NCBI GenBank assembly: GCA_014376885.1 | Contig: JACMQR010000189.1 | Location: 1-7,753, forward strand | Direction: 5' to 3' | Length of the DNA stretch: 7,753 bases | Source of the DNA: Polaromonas sp. | GTDB lineage: Bacteria > Pseudomonadota > Gammaproteobacteria > Burkholderiales > Burkholderiaceae_C | Part shown: positions 1 to 6,516 of the stretch, piece by piece | Position numbering within the stretch: the first letter of the stretch is position 1 | Layout: every line of letters begins with the position of its first letter | Made by a program: the position numbers and the translations under genes | Notes under the pieces: model-generated | What the model saw: only the letters and a program-made list of their open reading frames with translations | Databases searched by the model: none | What the model was told of the DNA's origin: nothing

Positions 1-1349
1 GCAAAGTCAAGGGTGGTCTGACCGTTCTGGTTAACGGCATCCGCGCTTTTCTGCCCGGCTCGCTCATCGACACCCGCCCGGTCAAGGACTTGTCTCCGTA
101 CGAGAACAAGACCATGGAATTCAAGGTCATCAAGCTCGACCGCAAGCGCAACAACGTCGTGCTGTCACGCCGCGCCGTGGTCGAAGCCAGCATGGGCGAA
201 GAACGCGCCAAGCTGATGGAAACCCTGAAAGAAGGCTCTGCCGTCAAGGGCATCGTCAAGAACATCACCGAATACGGTGCGTTCGTTGACCTGGGCGGCA
301 TCGACGGCCTGCTGCACATCACCGACATGGCATGGCGCCGCGTGCGTCACCCAAGCGAAGTGGTGACGGCTGGCCAGGAAATCGTGGCCAAGATCCTGAA
401 GTTCGATGCCGAAAAGAATCGCGTTTCACTGGGCCTGAAGCAAATGGGCGACGACCCGTGGATGGGCGTGAACCGCCGCTACCCGCAAAGCACGCGCCTG
501 TTCGGCAAGATCACCAACATTGCCGACTACGGCGCGTTCGTGGAACTCGAACCCGGCATCGAGGGCCTGGTCCATGTGTCCGAGATGGACTGGACGAACA
601 AGAACGTCGCTCCGAGCAAGCTCGTGGTGCTCGGTGACGAAGTCGAGGTCATGGTTCTGGAGATCGACGAAGACAAACGCCGCATCAGCCTGGGCATGAA
701 GCAGTGCAAGGCCAACCCATGGCAAGAGTTTGCCGTGGAAACCAAGCGCGGCGACCGCGTCAAGGGCCCGATCAAGTCGATCACCGACTTCGGCGTGTTT
801 GTCGGCCTGGCTGCTGGCATCGACGGCCTGGTGCATTTGTCTGACCTGTCATGGAACGAGCCCGGCGAAGCCGCGGTTCGCAACTACAAAAAGGGCCAGG
901 AAGTCGAGGCGATCGTGCTGGCGGTTGATGTGGACCGCGAGCGTATCTCGCTGGGTATCAAACAGTTGGACTCCGACCCGTTCACCACCTTCGTGTCGAT
1001 CAACGACAAGGGCGCCATCGTGACCGGCAAGGTCAAGACGGTTGATGCCAAGGGCGCAGAAATCGACCTGGGCGAAGACATCGTTGGCTACCTGCGCGCC
1101 AGCGAGATCAGCCGCGACCGCGTCGAAGACGCACGCAACGTCCTGAAAGAAGGCGACGAAGTCTCGGCTGTCGTGGTGAACGTGGATCGCAAGACCCGCA
1201 ACATCCAGCTGTCGGTCAAGGCCAAAGACAATGCCGACCAGCAAGAAGCCATGGCAACGCTCAGCCAGCAGTCCTCGCGCGAAAGCTCCGGCCTGACGAG
1301 TCTGGGCGCACTGCTGCGCGCCAAGCTGGACAGCAACGAGTCGAAATAA
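1..1349 (+). CDS. rpsA: 30S ribosomal protein S1 (5' end missing)
   Basis: S1 binds mRNA on the 30S subunit through repeated OB-fold S1 domains and helps recruit transcripts. The reading frame is open from base 3 to the stop at 1347-1349, giving 448 residues. Full-length proteobacterial S1 is about 560 residues, so roughly the first 110 lie outside the window. Visible parts are the end of domain 2 (to about base 165, with [14 protein letters not shown]) and four complete S1 repeats at about 231-440, 489-702, 750-965 and 1011-1223. The first three contain a YGAFV/FGVFV plus GLLHI/GLVHV/GLVHL signature and end in LG(L/M/I)KQ; the last is the divergent sixth repeat (GYLRASE). A TTG at 90 is in frame but lies inside domain 2, so it is not the true start. 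The match to E. coli S1 as I remember it is continuous, with no frameshift. ihfB follows, as in many proteobacteria. Confidence 0.98.
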   Translation, partial: KVKGGLTVLVNGIRAFLPGSLIDTRPVKDLSPYENKTMEFKVIKLDRKRNNVVLSRRAVVEASMGEERAKLMETLKEGSAVKGIVKNITEYGAFVDLGGIDGLLHITDMAWRRVRHPSEVVTAGQEIVAKILKFDAEKNRVSLGLKQMGDDPWMGVNRRYPQSTRLFGKITNIADYGAFVELEPGIEGLVHVSEMDWTNKNVAPSKLVVLGDEVEVMVLEIDEDKRRISLGMKQCKANPWQEFAVETKRGDRVKGPIKSITDFGVFVGLAAGIDGLVHLSDLSWNEPGEAAVRNYKKGQEVEAIVLAVDVDRERISLGIKQLDSDPFTTFVSINDKGAIVTGKVKTVDAKGAEIDLGEDIVGYLRASEISRDRVEDARNVLKEGDEVSAVVVNVDRKTRNIQLSVKAKDNADQQEAMATLSQQSSRESSGLTSLGALLRAKLDSNESK

Positions 1350-1353
1350 TCTT

Positions 1354-1389
1354 GCGGCTCACCGCTCAGGGCGCGGCTTGCCGCCCCTG
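1354..1389 (+). other. Two tandem short hairpins between rpsA and ihfB
   Basis: Two inverted repeats fill most of the 67-nt gap. The first is GCGG-CTCA-CCGC at 1354-1365. The second is CAGGG-C-GCGG-CTTG-CCGC-CCCTG at 1367-1389, a 9-bp stem with one bulged C. Both share the GCGG/CCGC core and a four-base loop. Neither is followed by a T run, so a standard intrinsic terminator is unlikely. They could protect the rpsA 3' end, act as a partial terminator or be a processing site; the role is inferred. Confidence 0.5.
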
Positions 1390-1416
1390 CGCTGTGCCAT
1401 CACCTGACACCCTTTA

Positions 1417-1731
1417 ATGACCCGAAGCGACTTGGTCGAAGAACTGGCCGCCCGGTTCAATCAGCTCACGCACCGCGATGCTGAGTTTGCTGTGAAAACC
1501 CTGCTCGATGCGGTAAGCGACGCCCTGGTGCGTGGCAACCGGATTGAAATCCGGGGTTTTGGCAGCTTTTCAGTCAATCGCCGGCCGCCTCGCATGGGAC
1601 GCAATCCCCGCTCCGGGGAAAGTGTGGCCATTCCTGAAAAAAGGGTGCCTCATTTCAAGCCTGGCAAGGCACTGCGGGAGGCTGTCGAAGCCCGAAGCGA
1701 CGAATTGCCGCAGGTGACGGCAGCAGGATGA
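1417..1731 (+). CDS. ihfB: Integration host factor beta subunit
   Basis: This is a 104-residue member of the HU/IHF family, which bends DNA sharply as a heterodimer with IhfA and shapes the nucleoid, transcription and recombination. The N-terminal helices ([14 protein letters not shown], about 1-40) are followed by the conserved beta core IRGFGSF (45-51). The arm [10 protein letters not shown] carries the intercalating proline at residue 64, and the helix after KPGK (81-84) closes the fold. The sequence around GRNP and VPHFKPGK fits IhfB better than HU or IhfA, and the position directly after rpsA supports that. It is about 10 residues longer than E. coli IhfB at the C-terminus, with a polar tail. 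The ATG at 1417 gives the expected N-terminus, but I see no good Shine-Dalgarno sequence before it. IhfA is not in the window. Confidence 0.97.
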   Translation: MTRSDLVEELAARFNQLTHRDAEFAVKTLLDAVSDALVRGNRIEIRGFGSFSVNRRPPRMGRNPRSGESVAIPEKRVPHFKPGKALREAVEARSDELPQVTAAG

Positions 1732-1735
1732 ACGC

Positions 1736-1767
1736 TTGATTTTTTCCATTGAGGGGCTGGCTACAAT
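1736..1767 (+). promoter_or_regulatory. Possible sigma-70-type promoter for lapA
   Basis: The 61-nt gap after ihfB contains TACAAT at 1762-1767, one base from the -10 consensus and preceded by GGC. A TTGATT at 1736-1741 could be the -35 box, but the spacer of 20 nt is longer than the usual 16-18. Transcription would start near 1774 and give a leader of about 20 nt before the GTG of lapA. This would let the LPS genes be expressed apart from rpsA-ihfB. It is a motif match only. Confidence 0.4.
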
Positions 1768-1781
1768 TGCCAGTCCACTCC

Positions 1782-1785
1782 GGGA
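1782..1785 (+). promoter_or_regulatory. Ribosome binding site that sets the lapA GTG start
   Basis: GGGA lies 7 nt before the GTG at 1793. It supports GTG rather than the in-frame TTG at 1736, which has no comparable site and overlaps the putative promoter. Confidence 0.5.
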
Positions 1786-1792
1786 ACTGCCT

Positions 1793-2077
1793 GTGAAATA
1801 CCTGATGTGGCTGCTCAAAGCAGCCATTTTCTTTACGCTTTTTGCTTTTGCGCTGAACAACCAGCAAACGGTGTCAGTGCATTTCTTTTTTGGCACCTTG
1901 TGGCAAGCCCCCTTGGTGCTGGTGGTGCTGGTGACTTTCGCCTGCGGCCTGTCGATGGGAATTCTTGTCATGATGCCGCGCTGGTGGAAAAACCACAAAG
2001 CTGCCAGGCCCCCGACTTCCAGCATGCCTACTGGGCCTGCCGCCAACCACCCTGCCCCGCTACCCCATGGAATTTGA
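1793..2077 (+). CDS. lapA: LapA (YciS-like, DUF1049) inner-membrane protein
   Basis: This small membrane protein of 94 residues starts at GTG 1793. It has two hydrophobic segments, about residues 4-21 (LMWLLKAAIFFTLFAFAL) and 39-61 (APLVLVVLVTFACGLSMGI). The segments are joined by a short loop containing NNQQTVSVHFFFG, the usual LapA pattern of an asparagine-rich turn followed by beta residues. The basic stretch RWWKNHK after the second segment suggests a cytoplasmic tail, which is proline-rich and poorly conserved. LapA is known to accompany LapB in assembling LPS synthesis components at the inner membrane; its exact role is less clear than that of LapB. The last 11 nt overlap the start of lapB, so translation is probably coupled. 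The TTG at 1736 would add 19 residues that do not resemble the family N-terminus. Confidence 0.88.
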   Translation: MKYLMWLLKAAIFFTLFAFALNNQQTVSVHFFFGTLWQAPLVLVVLVTFACGLSMGILVMMPRWWKNHKAARPPTSSMPTGPAANHPAPLPHGI

Positions 2078-3212
2078 TTTCACCTGGGTCCTCATCGGAT
2101 TGCCGATGGCGTTCACCCTGGGCTGGCTGGCATCGCGGCTGGACTTTCGGCAGTTGCGCATACAAAACCGGCAGGCGCCCAAGGCGTACTTCAAGGGCTT
2201 GAACTTTTTGCTCAATGAACAGCAAGACCAAGCCATTGATGCCTTTATCGAAGCGGTCCAGAACGACCCGGACACCTCCGAGCTGCATTTCGCGCTGGGA
2301 AACCTGTTTCGCCGGCGCGGTGAATACGACCGCGCCGTTCGGGTTCACGAGCACCTGATGTCGCGTGGCGACCTGAGCCAGCCTGAACGCGAACGCGCCC
2401 AGCATGCGCTGGCGCTCGACTTTTTGAAAGCCGGCTTGCTCGACCGCGCCGAGGCCGCACTTTGCAAGCTGGAGGGAACGCCGTTTGAGGAAGAGGCGCG
2501 GCTGGCGCGGCTGTCGATTTATGAACGCTCGCGCGACTGGGTCAACGCGACGCTCATCGCAGCCCGGCTGGGTGATTCCAGCCAGGGCAGTTTCAGTGCG
2601 CGGCAAGCGCATTACCTGTGCGAGCAGGCCAGCGCGCTGGTTGCCGCCGGCGATACCGAAAAGGCCAGCGAGGCCTTGGTGCAGGCAGTGGCCATGGCGC
2701 CTGCGGCTGCCAGGCCGCTGATTGAGCTGGCCAAGCTGCAAAACCAGCTGGGCCAGGCCGGTGAAGCCTTCCAGACCCTGGGCAAGCTGCACACAACCGC
2801 TTCCCATGCCTTGCCGCTGGCAGCCGGTTTGCTGGCCAACATTGCCCAAAGCTGTGGTGAGCAGCGCGCCGCCCTGGCGCTGCTCCAGGCCAGCTACGCC
2901 CAACTGCCTTCAATCGACCTTGTCGAGGCGATTGTCAAACTTGAAGAAGACTTTGCGTCTGCACGCCAATGGTATACAAAGCACATGGAGCGCAAGGTGT
3001 CGCTGGTGGCGGCAAGCAAGTGGATTGCCGGCGAAAAGCTGGTGGACGCGCACCACCATGCACTGGTTCAGCGGGCCATGGACCAGGCCACCAAGCCCTT
3101 GCTGCGCTACCGCTGCGCGGCCTGCGGCTTTGAAGCCACCCAGCATTTCTGGCATTGCCCCGGCTGCCAGGCCTGGGACAGCTACCCGGTGCGCCGCATC
3201 GAAGAGCTGTAA
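2067..3212 (+). CDS. lapB: LapB (YciM), LPS assembly TPR protein with rubredoxin-like C-terminus
   Basis: LapB is an inner-membrane adaptor. In enterobacteria it works with the protease FtsH to degrade LpxC and so limits lipid A synthesis, with YejM/PbgA signalling to it. This copy has 381 residues, close to the 389 of E. coli. The N-terminal anchor is at about residues 6-22 (TWVLIGLPMAFTLGWLA). It is followed by conserved RQAPKAYFKGLNFLLNEQQD and tetratricopeptide helices to about residue 330. The C-terminus carries a metal-binding knuckle with cysteines 350, 353, 364 and 367 (CAACGF then HCPGC), the feature that separates LapB from other TPR proteins. The start ATG lies inside lapA and has no clear Shine-Dalgarno, consistent with coupling to lapA. 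The next gene, hldA, begins 26 nt downstream. Confidence 0.95.
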   Translation: MEFDFTWVLIGLPMAFTLGWLASRLDFRQLRIQNRQAPKAYFKGLNFLLNEQQDQAIDAFIEAVQNDPDTSELHFALGNLFRRRGEYDRAVRVHEHLMSRGDLSQPERERAQHALALDFLKAGLLDRAEAALCKLEGTPFEEEARLARLSIYERSRDWVNATLIAARLGDSSQGSFSARQAHYLCEQASALVAAGDTEKASEALVQAVAMAPAAARPLIELAKLQNQLGQAGEAFQTLGKLHTTASHALPLAAGLLANIAQSCGEQRAALALLQASYAQLPSIDLVEAIVKLEEDFASARQWYTKHMERKVSLVAASKWIAGEKLVDAHHHALVQRAMDQATKPLLRYRCAACGFEATQHFWHCPGCQAWDSYPVRRIEEL

Positions 3213-3238
3213 GCCTGACAGCCCTTTTCACAAAGACG

Positions 3239-4180
3239 ATGAATTCAACACTGACTCCCTCAACCCTTGCATCGGCCCGTGTCCTGGTGGTGGGCGACGC
3301 CATGCTGGACCGCTACTGGTATGGCGCGGTCGACCGCATCTCGCCAGAAGCTCCGGTGCCTGTGGTGCGGGTGACCCGAACCGAAGAACGCATTGGGGCT
3401 GCGGCCAACGTGGCCTACAACATCGTGACCCTCGGCGCCCAGGCGTCGCTGCTGAGCGTCGTGGGCGAGGACGAAGCCAGCCACACGCTGGAGCAACTGG
3501 TGGCCAAGACCGGCATCACGCCCTATTTCGGCCGCGATGCCAAGCTCAGAACCACAGTCAAGCTGCGGGTGATCGGGCGCCAGCAGCAGCTGCTCCGGCT
3601 GGACTTTGAAAACATGCCCGAGCACGAGGTGCTGGCTTCGCAGTCGGCCACCTTTGAAAAACTGCTTCCGCGACATGAGGTGGTGCTGTTTTCAGACTAC
3701 GGCAAGGGCGGCCTGGCCCATATCGTGACCATGATCGCCCAGGCGCGGGCCGCCGGAAAAATAGCCCTGGTCGACCCCAAGGGGTCGGACTTCGAGCGCT
3801 ACCGCAACGCCAGCGTGATAACGCCCAACCGCGCAGAACTCGAAGAAGTCATCGGTTTTTGGAGCAGCGAAGCCGAACTGCGCACCAAGGCCCACAAGCT
3901 GCGCGCCGGGCTTAACCTGCAGGCTTTGCTGGTGACCCGCAGCGAAGAGGGAATGACCTTGTTCGACGCGCAGGGCGAGCTGCATGTGCCCACTGTCGCC
4001 CGGGAGGTGTTCGACGTCACCGGCGCGGGCGACACGGTGATTGCCACGCTGGCCACCCTGGTGGCAGCCGGCCTGAGCCTGCGCGACGCGGTGCCGATTG
4101 CCAACCAGGCGGCCGGCATCGTCGTGGGCAAGTTCGGCACGGCAACGGTCAATTTCCAGGAACTGTTCGCGCCCGTGTAA
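3239..4180 (+). CDS. hldA: D-glycero-beta-D-manno-heptose-7-phosphate kinase (stand-alone HldA)
   Basis: This PfkB/ribokinase-family protein of 313 residues (often named rfaE1) phosphorylates heptose 7-phosphate at C1 in the pathway to ADP-L-glycero-D-manno-heptose, a cytoplasmic precursor of the LPS inner core. Visible motifs are VVGDAMLDRYWYG (17-29), RISPEAPVPV (33-42), the substrate-binding GAAANVA (53-59), and the PfkB signature DVTGAGDT with the catalytic base at Asp265. The protein stops after the kinase domain. E. coli HldE is a fusion with a nucleotidyltransferase domain, so this organism should have a separate HldC elsewhere. The ATG at 3239 is preferred because an upstream in-frame TTG at 3155 lies within lapB and would add unrelated residues. 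The ribosome site is weak (AAAGA at 3232-3236). It sits between lapB and hldD in the same direction. Confidence 0.95.
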   Translation: MNSTLTPSTLASARVLVVGDAMLDRYWYGAVDRISPEAPVPVVRVTRTEERIGAAANVAYNIVTLGAQASLLSVVGEDEASHTLEQLVAKTGITPYFGRDAKLRTTVKLRVIGRQQQLLRLDFENMPEHEVLASQSATFEKLLPRHEVVLFSDYGKGGLAHIVTMIAQARAAGKIALVDPKGSDFERYRNASVITPNRAELEEVIGFWSSEAELRTKAHKLRAGLNLQALLVTRSEEGMTLFDAQGELHVPTVAREVFDVTGAGDTVIATLATLVAAGLSLRDAVPIANQAAGIVVGKFGTATVNFQELFAPV

Positions 4181-4213
4181 AGCGGCCGGTCTGGTTAATT
4201 TTTAGGAAACTTC

Positions 4214-5221
4214 ATGAAAATCGTCGTCACCGGCGCTGCCGGATTTATTGGCAGCAACCTGATCAAAGGGCTCAATGCGCGCGGCATCGATGACATCATC
4301 GCGGTGGACGACCTGACCCAGGGCGACAAGTTTCGCAATCTGGCGGACTTGAAAGTTGCCGACTACCTGGACGCAGGCGATTTCTACAGCGCGTTTGCCG
4401 GGGGCCGCTTTGGCCGCGTCGAAGCCGTGTTCCATGAAGGCGCCTGCAGCGACACCATGGAGCCCGACGGCAAGTACATGATGGCCAACAATTACAGCGT
4501 GTCGTGCAGGCTGTTCGAAGCCTGCCAAAGCCATAAGGTGCGCCTGCTGTATGCCTCGTCGGCCGCGACCTATGGTGGCTCGGACACCTTCAGCGAAGCG
4601 CCGGAATTTGAAAAGCCGCTCAATGTCTATGGCTACTCCAAGCTGCTGTTTGACCAGTTTTTGCGGCGCCAGCTGGGCAGCGCGCTTGAACATTCAAAGC
4701 TGCAAGTTGCCGGCTTTCGCTATTTCAATGTCTACGGCCCCAGGGAGCAGCACAAGGGCCGCATGGCCAGCGTGGCATTTCACCAGTACCACCAGTTTCA
4801 GGCCGATGCAAAGGTCAAGCTGTTTGGCAGCTATGGTGGCTACAGTCCTGGCGGACAGATGCGCGATTTCGTCTTTATCGACGACGTCGTGGCGGTCAAT
4901 CTGTGGTTTTTCGACCATCCTGAAAAGTCCGGCATCTTCAACCTCGGAACAGGCCGGGCCCAGCCGTTCAATGATGTGGCGCTGGCCGTGGTCAACACCC
5001 TGCGCCAGGCGCGCGGCACTGAGCCGCTTGGCTTGGATGAAGCGGTGCGGGGCGGCTTGATCGACTACATCGATTTTCCGCCGGCCTTGGTGGGCAAGTA
5101 CCAAAGCTACACCCAGGCCGACCTGAGTGCGCTGCGCGCAGCAGGTTGCCAGCATGGGTTTGCCGATGTGCAAACCGGTGTGGCGGCCTACATGCACTGG
5201 TTGGAAGCCAGCCCGGTTTAA
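4214..5221 (+). CDS. hldD: ADP-L-glycero-D-manno-heptose 6-epimerase
   Basis: HldD (RfaD) converts ADP-D-glycero-D-manno-heptose to the L-glycero form used by heptosyltransferases for the LPS inner core. This is a 335-residue extended SDR. The N-terminus has the Rossmann motif [10 protein letters not shown] (6-15). Characteristic HldD features follow: HEGACSDT (74-81), [10 protein letters not shown] with Ser116, and the catalytic YGYSK with Tyr139 and Lys143. The downstream segment [19 protein letters not shown] (substrate region) is almost diagnostic for this enzyme. Cofactor is expected to be NADP by family. An AGGA at 4204-4207, 6 nt before the ATG, supports the start. It lies 33 nt after hldA, so two steps of the same pathway are adjacent. 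Confidence 0.98.
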   Translation: MKIVVTGAAGFIGSNLIKGLNARGIDDIIAVDDLTQGDKFRNLADLKVADYLDAGDFYSAFAGGRFGRVEAVFHEGACSDTMEPDGKYMMANNYSVSCRLFEACQSHKVRLLYASSAATYGGSDTFSEAPEFEKPLNVYGYSKLLFDQFLRRQLGSALEHSKLQVAGFRYFNVYGPREQHKGRMASVAFHQYHQFQADAKVKLFGSYGGYSPGGQMRDFVFIDDVVAVNLWFFDHPEKSGIFNLGTGRAQPFNDVALAVVNTLRQARGTEPLGLDEAVRGGLIDYIDFPPALVGKYQSYTQADLSALRAAGCQHGFADVQTGVAAYMHWLEASPV

Positions 5222-5240
5222 CTGGCATCAAAGGTGCGCC

Positions 5241-5588
5241 ATGGTTGTCAAATCCATCCTATTTTTTATCGCCTTCTTCATGAGCGCTGCTTGCTCGGCG
5301 GTCGATGTGAACCAGGCCAGCGAAGCCGAACTCGACGGCATCAAAGGCATTGGCCCGCCCACCAGCCGCCTGATCATTGCCGAGCGGGAAAAGTCCGAAT
5401 TCAAGGACTGGGACGACTTCATGTCCCGGGTCAAGGGAGCCGGTCCAAAAAACGCGGCCCGCTTTTCGGCCGACGGGCTGACGGTCACCGGCCTGCCCTA
5501 CCTGGGGCAAGCCCCGAGCGGTTTGAAAACGGCTAAAAAAGGCAGGGAAGCGGCAGCCGATTCTCCGGCGGCCAGACCAGCCCAATAG
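5241..5588 (+). CDS. ComEA-like secreted helix-hairpin-helix protein
   Basis: This 115-residue protein has a hydrophobic N-terminal signal (VVKSILFFIAFFMSAACSA, about 2-20) with probable cleavage before VDVNQAS. The mature part is a ComEA-type helix-hairpin-helix domain: VDVNQASEAELDGIKGIGPP (21-40), then IIAEREKSEFKDWDDFMSRV and a second hairpin KGAGPKNAARFSADGLTVTG. The alanine- and lysine-rich tail looks disordered. ComEA proteins bind double-stranded DNA in the periplasm during natural transformation, but many short betaproteobacterial homologues have no tested role, so I leave the symbol blank. SAAC in the signal resembles a lipobox only weakly, because the -3 position is Ser. AAGG at 5231-5234, 6 nt before the ATG, supports this start; an in-frame ATG at 5127 lies inside hldD. 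It is the last gene before the terminator. Confidence 0.88.
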   Translation: MVVKSILFFIAFFMSAACSAVDVNQASEAELDGIKGIGPPTSRLIIAEREKSEFKDWDDFMSRVKGAGPKNAARFSADGLTVTGLPYLGQAPSGLKTAKKGREAAADSPAARPAQ

Positions 5589-5601
5589 ATCGGCAGCAGC
5601 C

Positions 5602-5634
5602 GCAAAAAAACCCGCTTTGCAGCGGGTTTTTTGC
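5602..5634. terminator. Bidirectional intrinsic terminator
   Basis: The hairpin CCCGCT-TTGC-AGCGGG (5611-5626) is followed by six Ts on the plus strand and preceded by seven As, which become the T run on the minus strand. It can therefore end transcripts from both sides. It lies between the convergent ends of the ComEA-like gene and phbB, 76 nt apart. Outer GC pairs extend the symmetry. Confidence 0.95.
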
Positions 5635-5664
5635 TTTCAAGATGGCCTGGCCAAGCCAATCGGC

Positions 5665-6402
5665 TCAGCCCATGTGCAGGCCGCCGTTGAGCGAGAAGTC
5701 GGCGCCGGTGGCGTAACCCCCTTCTTCCGACGCGATCCATGAAATGATCGATGCAATTTCTTCCGGCTTGCCCAGGCGCTTGGCAGGCACGCCGGCAACG
5801 ATTTTTTCCAGCACTTCGGGCCGGATTGCCTTGACCATGTCGGTGCCGATGTAGCCCGGGCTGACGGTGTTGACCGTCACGCCCTTGCTGGCCACTTCCT
5901 GCGCCAGCGCCATGGTAAAGCCATGCAGGCCGGCCTTGGCGGTGGAATAGTTCACCTGGCCGAACTGGCCTTTTTGTCCATTGACCGATGAAATATTGAT
6001 GATGCGGCCAAAGCCCGCCTCCACCATGCCCTCGATGACCTGCTTGGTGACGTTGAACATGCTGTCCAGATTCGTCGAGATCACCGCATCCCAGTCAAGC
6101 TTGCTCATCTTGCGGAACTGGCCGTCGCGGGTGATGCCGGCATTGTTCACCAGCACGCTGACCGCGCCATGCTCGGCCTTGACCTTGTCGAAGGCCGCCA
6201 CCGTGGACTCCCAGTCGCCGACATTGCCGACCGACGCATGAAAGGTGTAACCCAGGGCTTTTTGTTCATCGAGCCATTTGACGAAGTCGCGGGTGGGGCC
6301 GCAGCCGGCAATGACGGTAAAGCCGTCCTTGGCAAGCCGCTGGCAGATTCCGGTGCCGATGCCGCCCATGCCGCCGGTGACGTAGGCTATCTTGTTGCTC
6401 AT
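5665..6402 (-). CDS. phbB: Acetoacetyl-CoA reductase
   Basis: PhbB (PhaB) reduces acetoacetyl-CoA to (R)-3-hydroxybutyryl-CoA, normally with NADPH, giving the monomer for polyhydroxybutyrate. The protein has 245 residues, one fewer than the Cupriavidus enzyme as I recall it. It shows the SDR cofactor motif TGGMGGIG (9-16), NNAGITRD (86-93), and catalytic Ser139, Tyr152 and Lys156 (NISSVNGQKGQFGQ followed by NYSTAKAG). The C-terminal GADFSLNGGLHMG is typical of PhaB and separates it from FabG. The ATG at 6402 is chosen because AGGAG stands 7 nt upstream; a GTG at 6435 in frame would place that site inside the coding region. phbA lies 114 nt upstream on the same strand, and a terminator follows the stop. 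Confidence 0.97.
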   Translation of the reverse strand: MSNKIAYVTGGMGGIGTGICQRLAKDGFTVIAGCGPTRDFVKWLDEQKALGYTFHASVGNVGDWESTVAAFDKVKAEHGAVSVLVNNAGITRDGQFRKMSKLDWDAVISTNLDSMFNVTKQVIEGMVEAGFGRIINISSVNGQKGQFGQVNYSTAKAGLHGFTMALAQEVASKGVTVNTVSPGYIGTDMVKAIRPEVLEKIVAGVPAKRLGKPEEIASIISWIASEEGGYATGADFSLNGGLHMG

Positions 6403-6409
6403 CTGTCTT

Positions 6410-6414
6410 CTCCT
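6410..6414 (-). promoter_or_regulatory. Ribosome binding site of phbB
   Basis: AGGAG on the minus strand, 7 nt before the ATG at 6402, fixes this start over the in-frame GTG at 6435. Confidence 0.8.
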
Positions 6415-6450
6415 GAATGGTTGACTTTTTATCACACTGCCACGAAATCC

Positions 6451-6510
6451 TGATGCTATTTATTTAGTAGCTACTAACGTCCTGCTGACGTGCACCAGGC
6501 CTATTTTTCT
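6451..6510. repeat. Palindromic intergenic repeat-like element between phbA and phbB
   Basis: The segment is AT-rich at its left end and contains a perfect 14-bp palindrome, TTAGTAGCTACTAA, at 6464-6477. Directly next to it is the hairpin ACGTC-CTGCT-GACGT at 6477-6491, then CAGGCCTATTTTT. The order (TGCTATTT, TAGTAGCTACTA, a small hairpin, AGGCCTATTTT) resembles a short dispersed repeat I remember from Comamonadaceae intergenic regions. Only one copy is in this window, so repeat status rests on that resemblance. It has no coding potential. Confidence 0.5.
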
Positions 6511-6516
6511 CGGTAT

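Noticed and set aside
90..1349. rpsA starting at TTG 90
   Set aside because: The frame stays open to the left edge and the upstream residues ([19 protein letters not shown]) are S1 domain 2, so the gene is cut by the window rather than short.
2028..2903. A 291-codon open frame on the minus strand opposite lapB
   Set aside because: It mirrors the lapB codons and has no recognisable domain, ribosome site or conserved motif.
2722..3609. A 295-codon plus-strand frame spanning lapB and hldA
   Set aside because: It overlaps two well-supported genes in another frame and its composition (Trp/Pro/Ala/Arg-rich) is that of a shadow frame.
6403..6516. A promoter for phbB in the phbA-phbB gap
   Set aside because: I looked on the minus strand and found AT-rich stretches such as TGATAAA but no convincing -35 partner at normal spacing.
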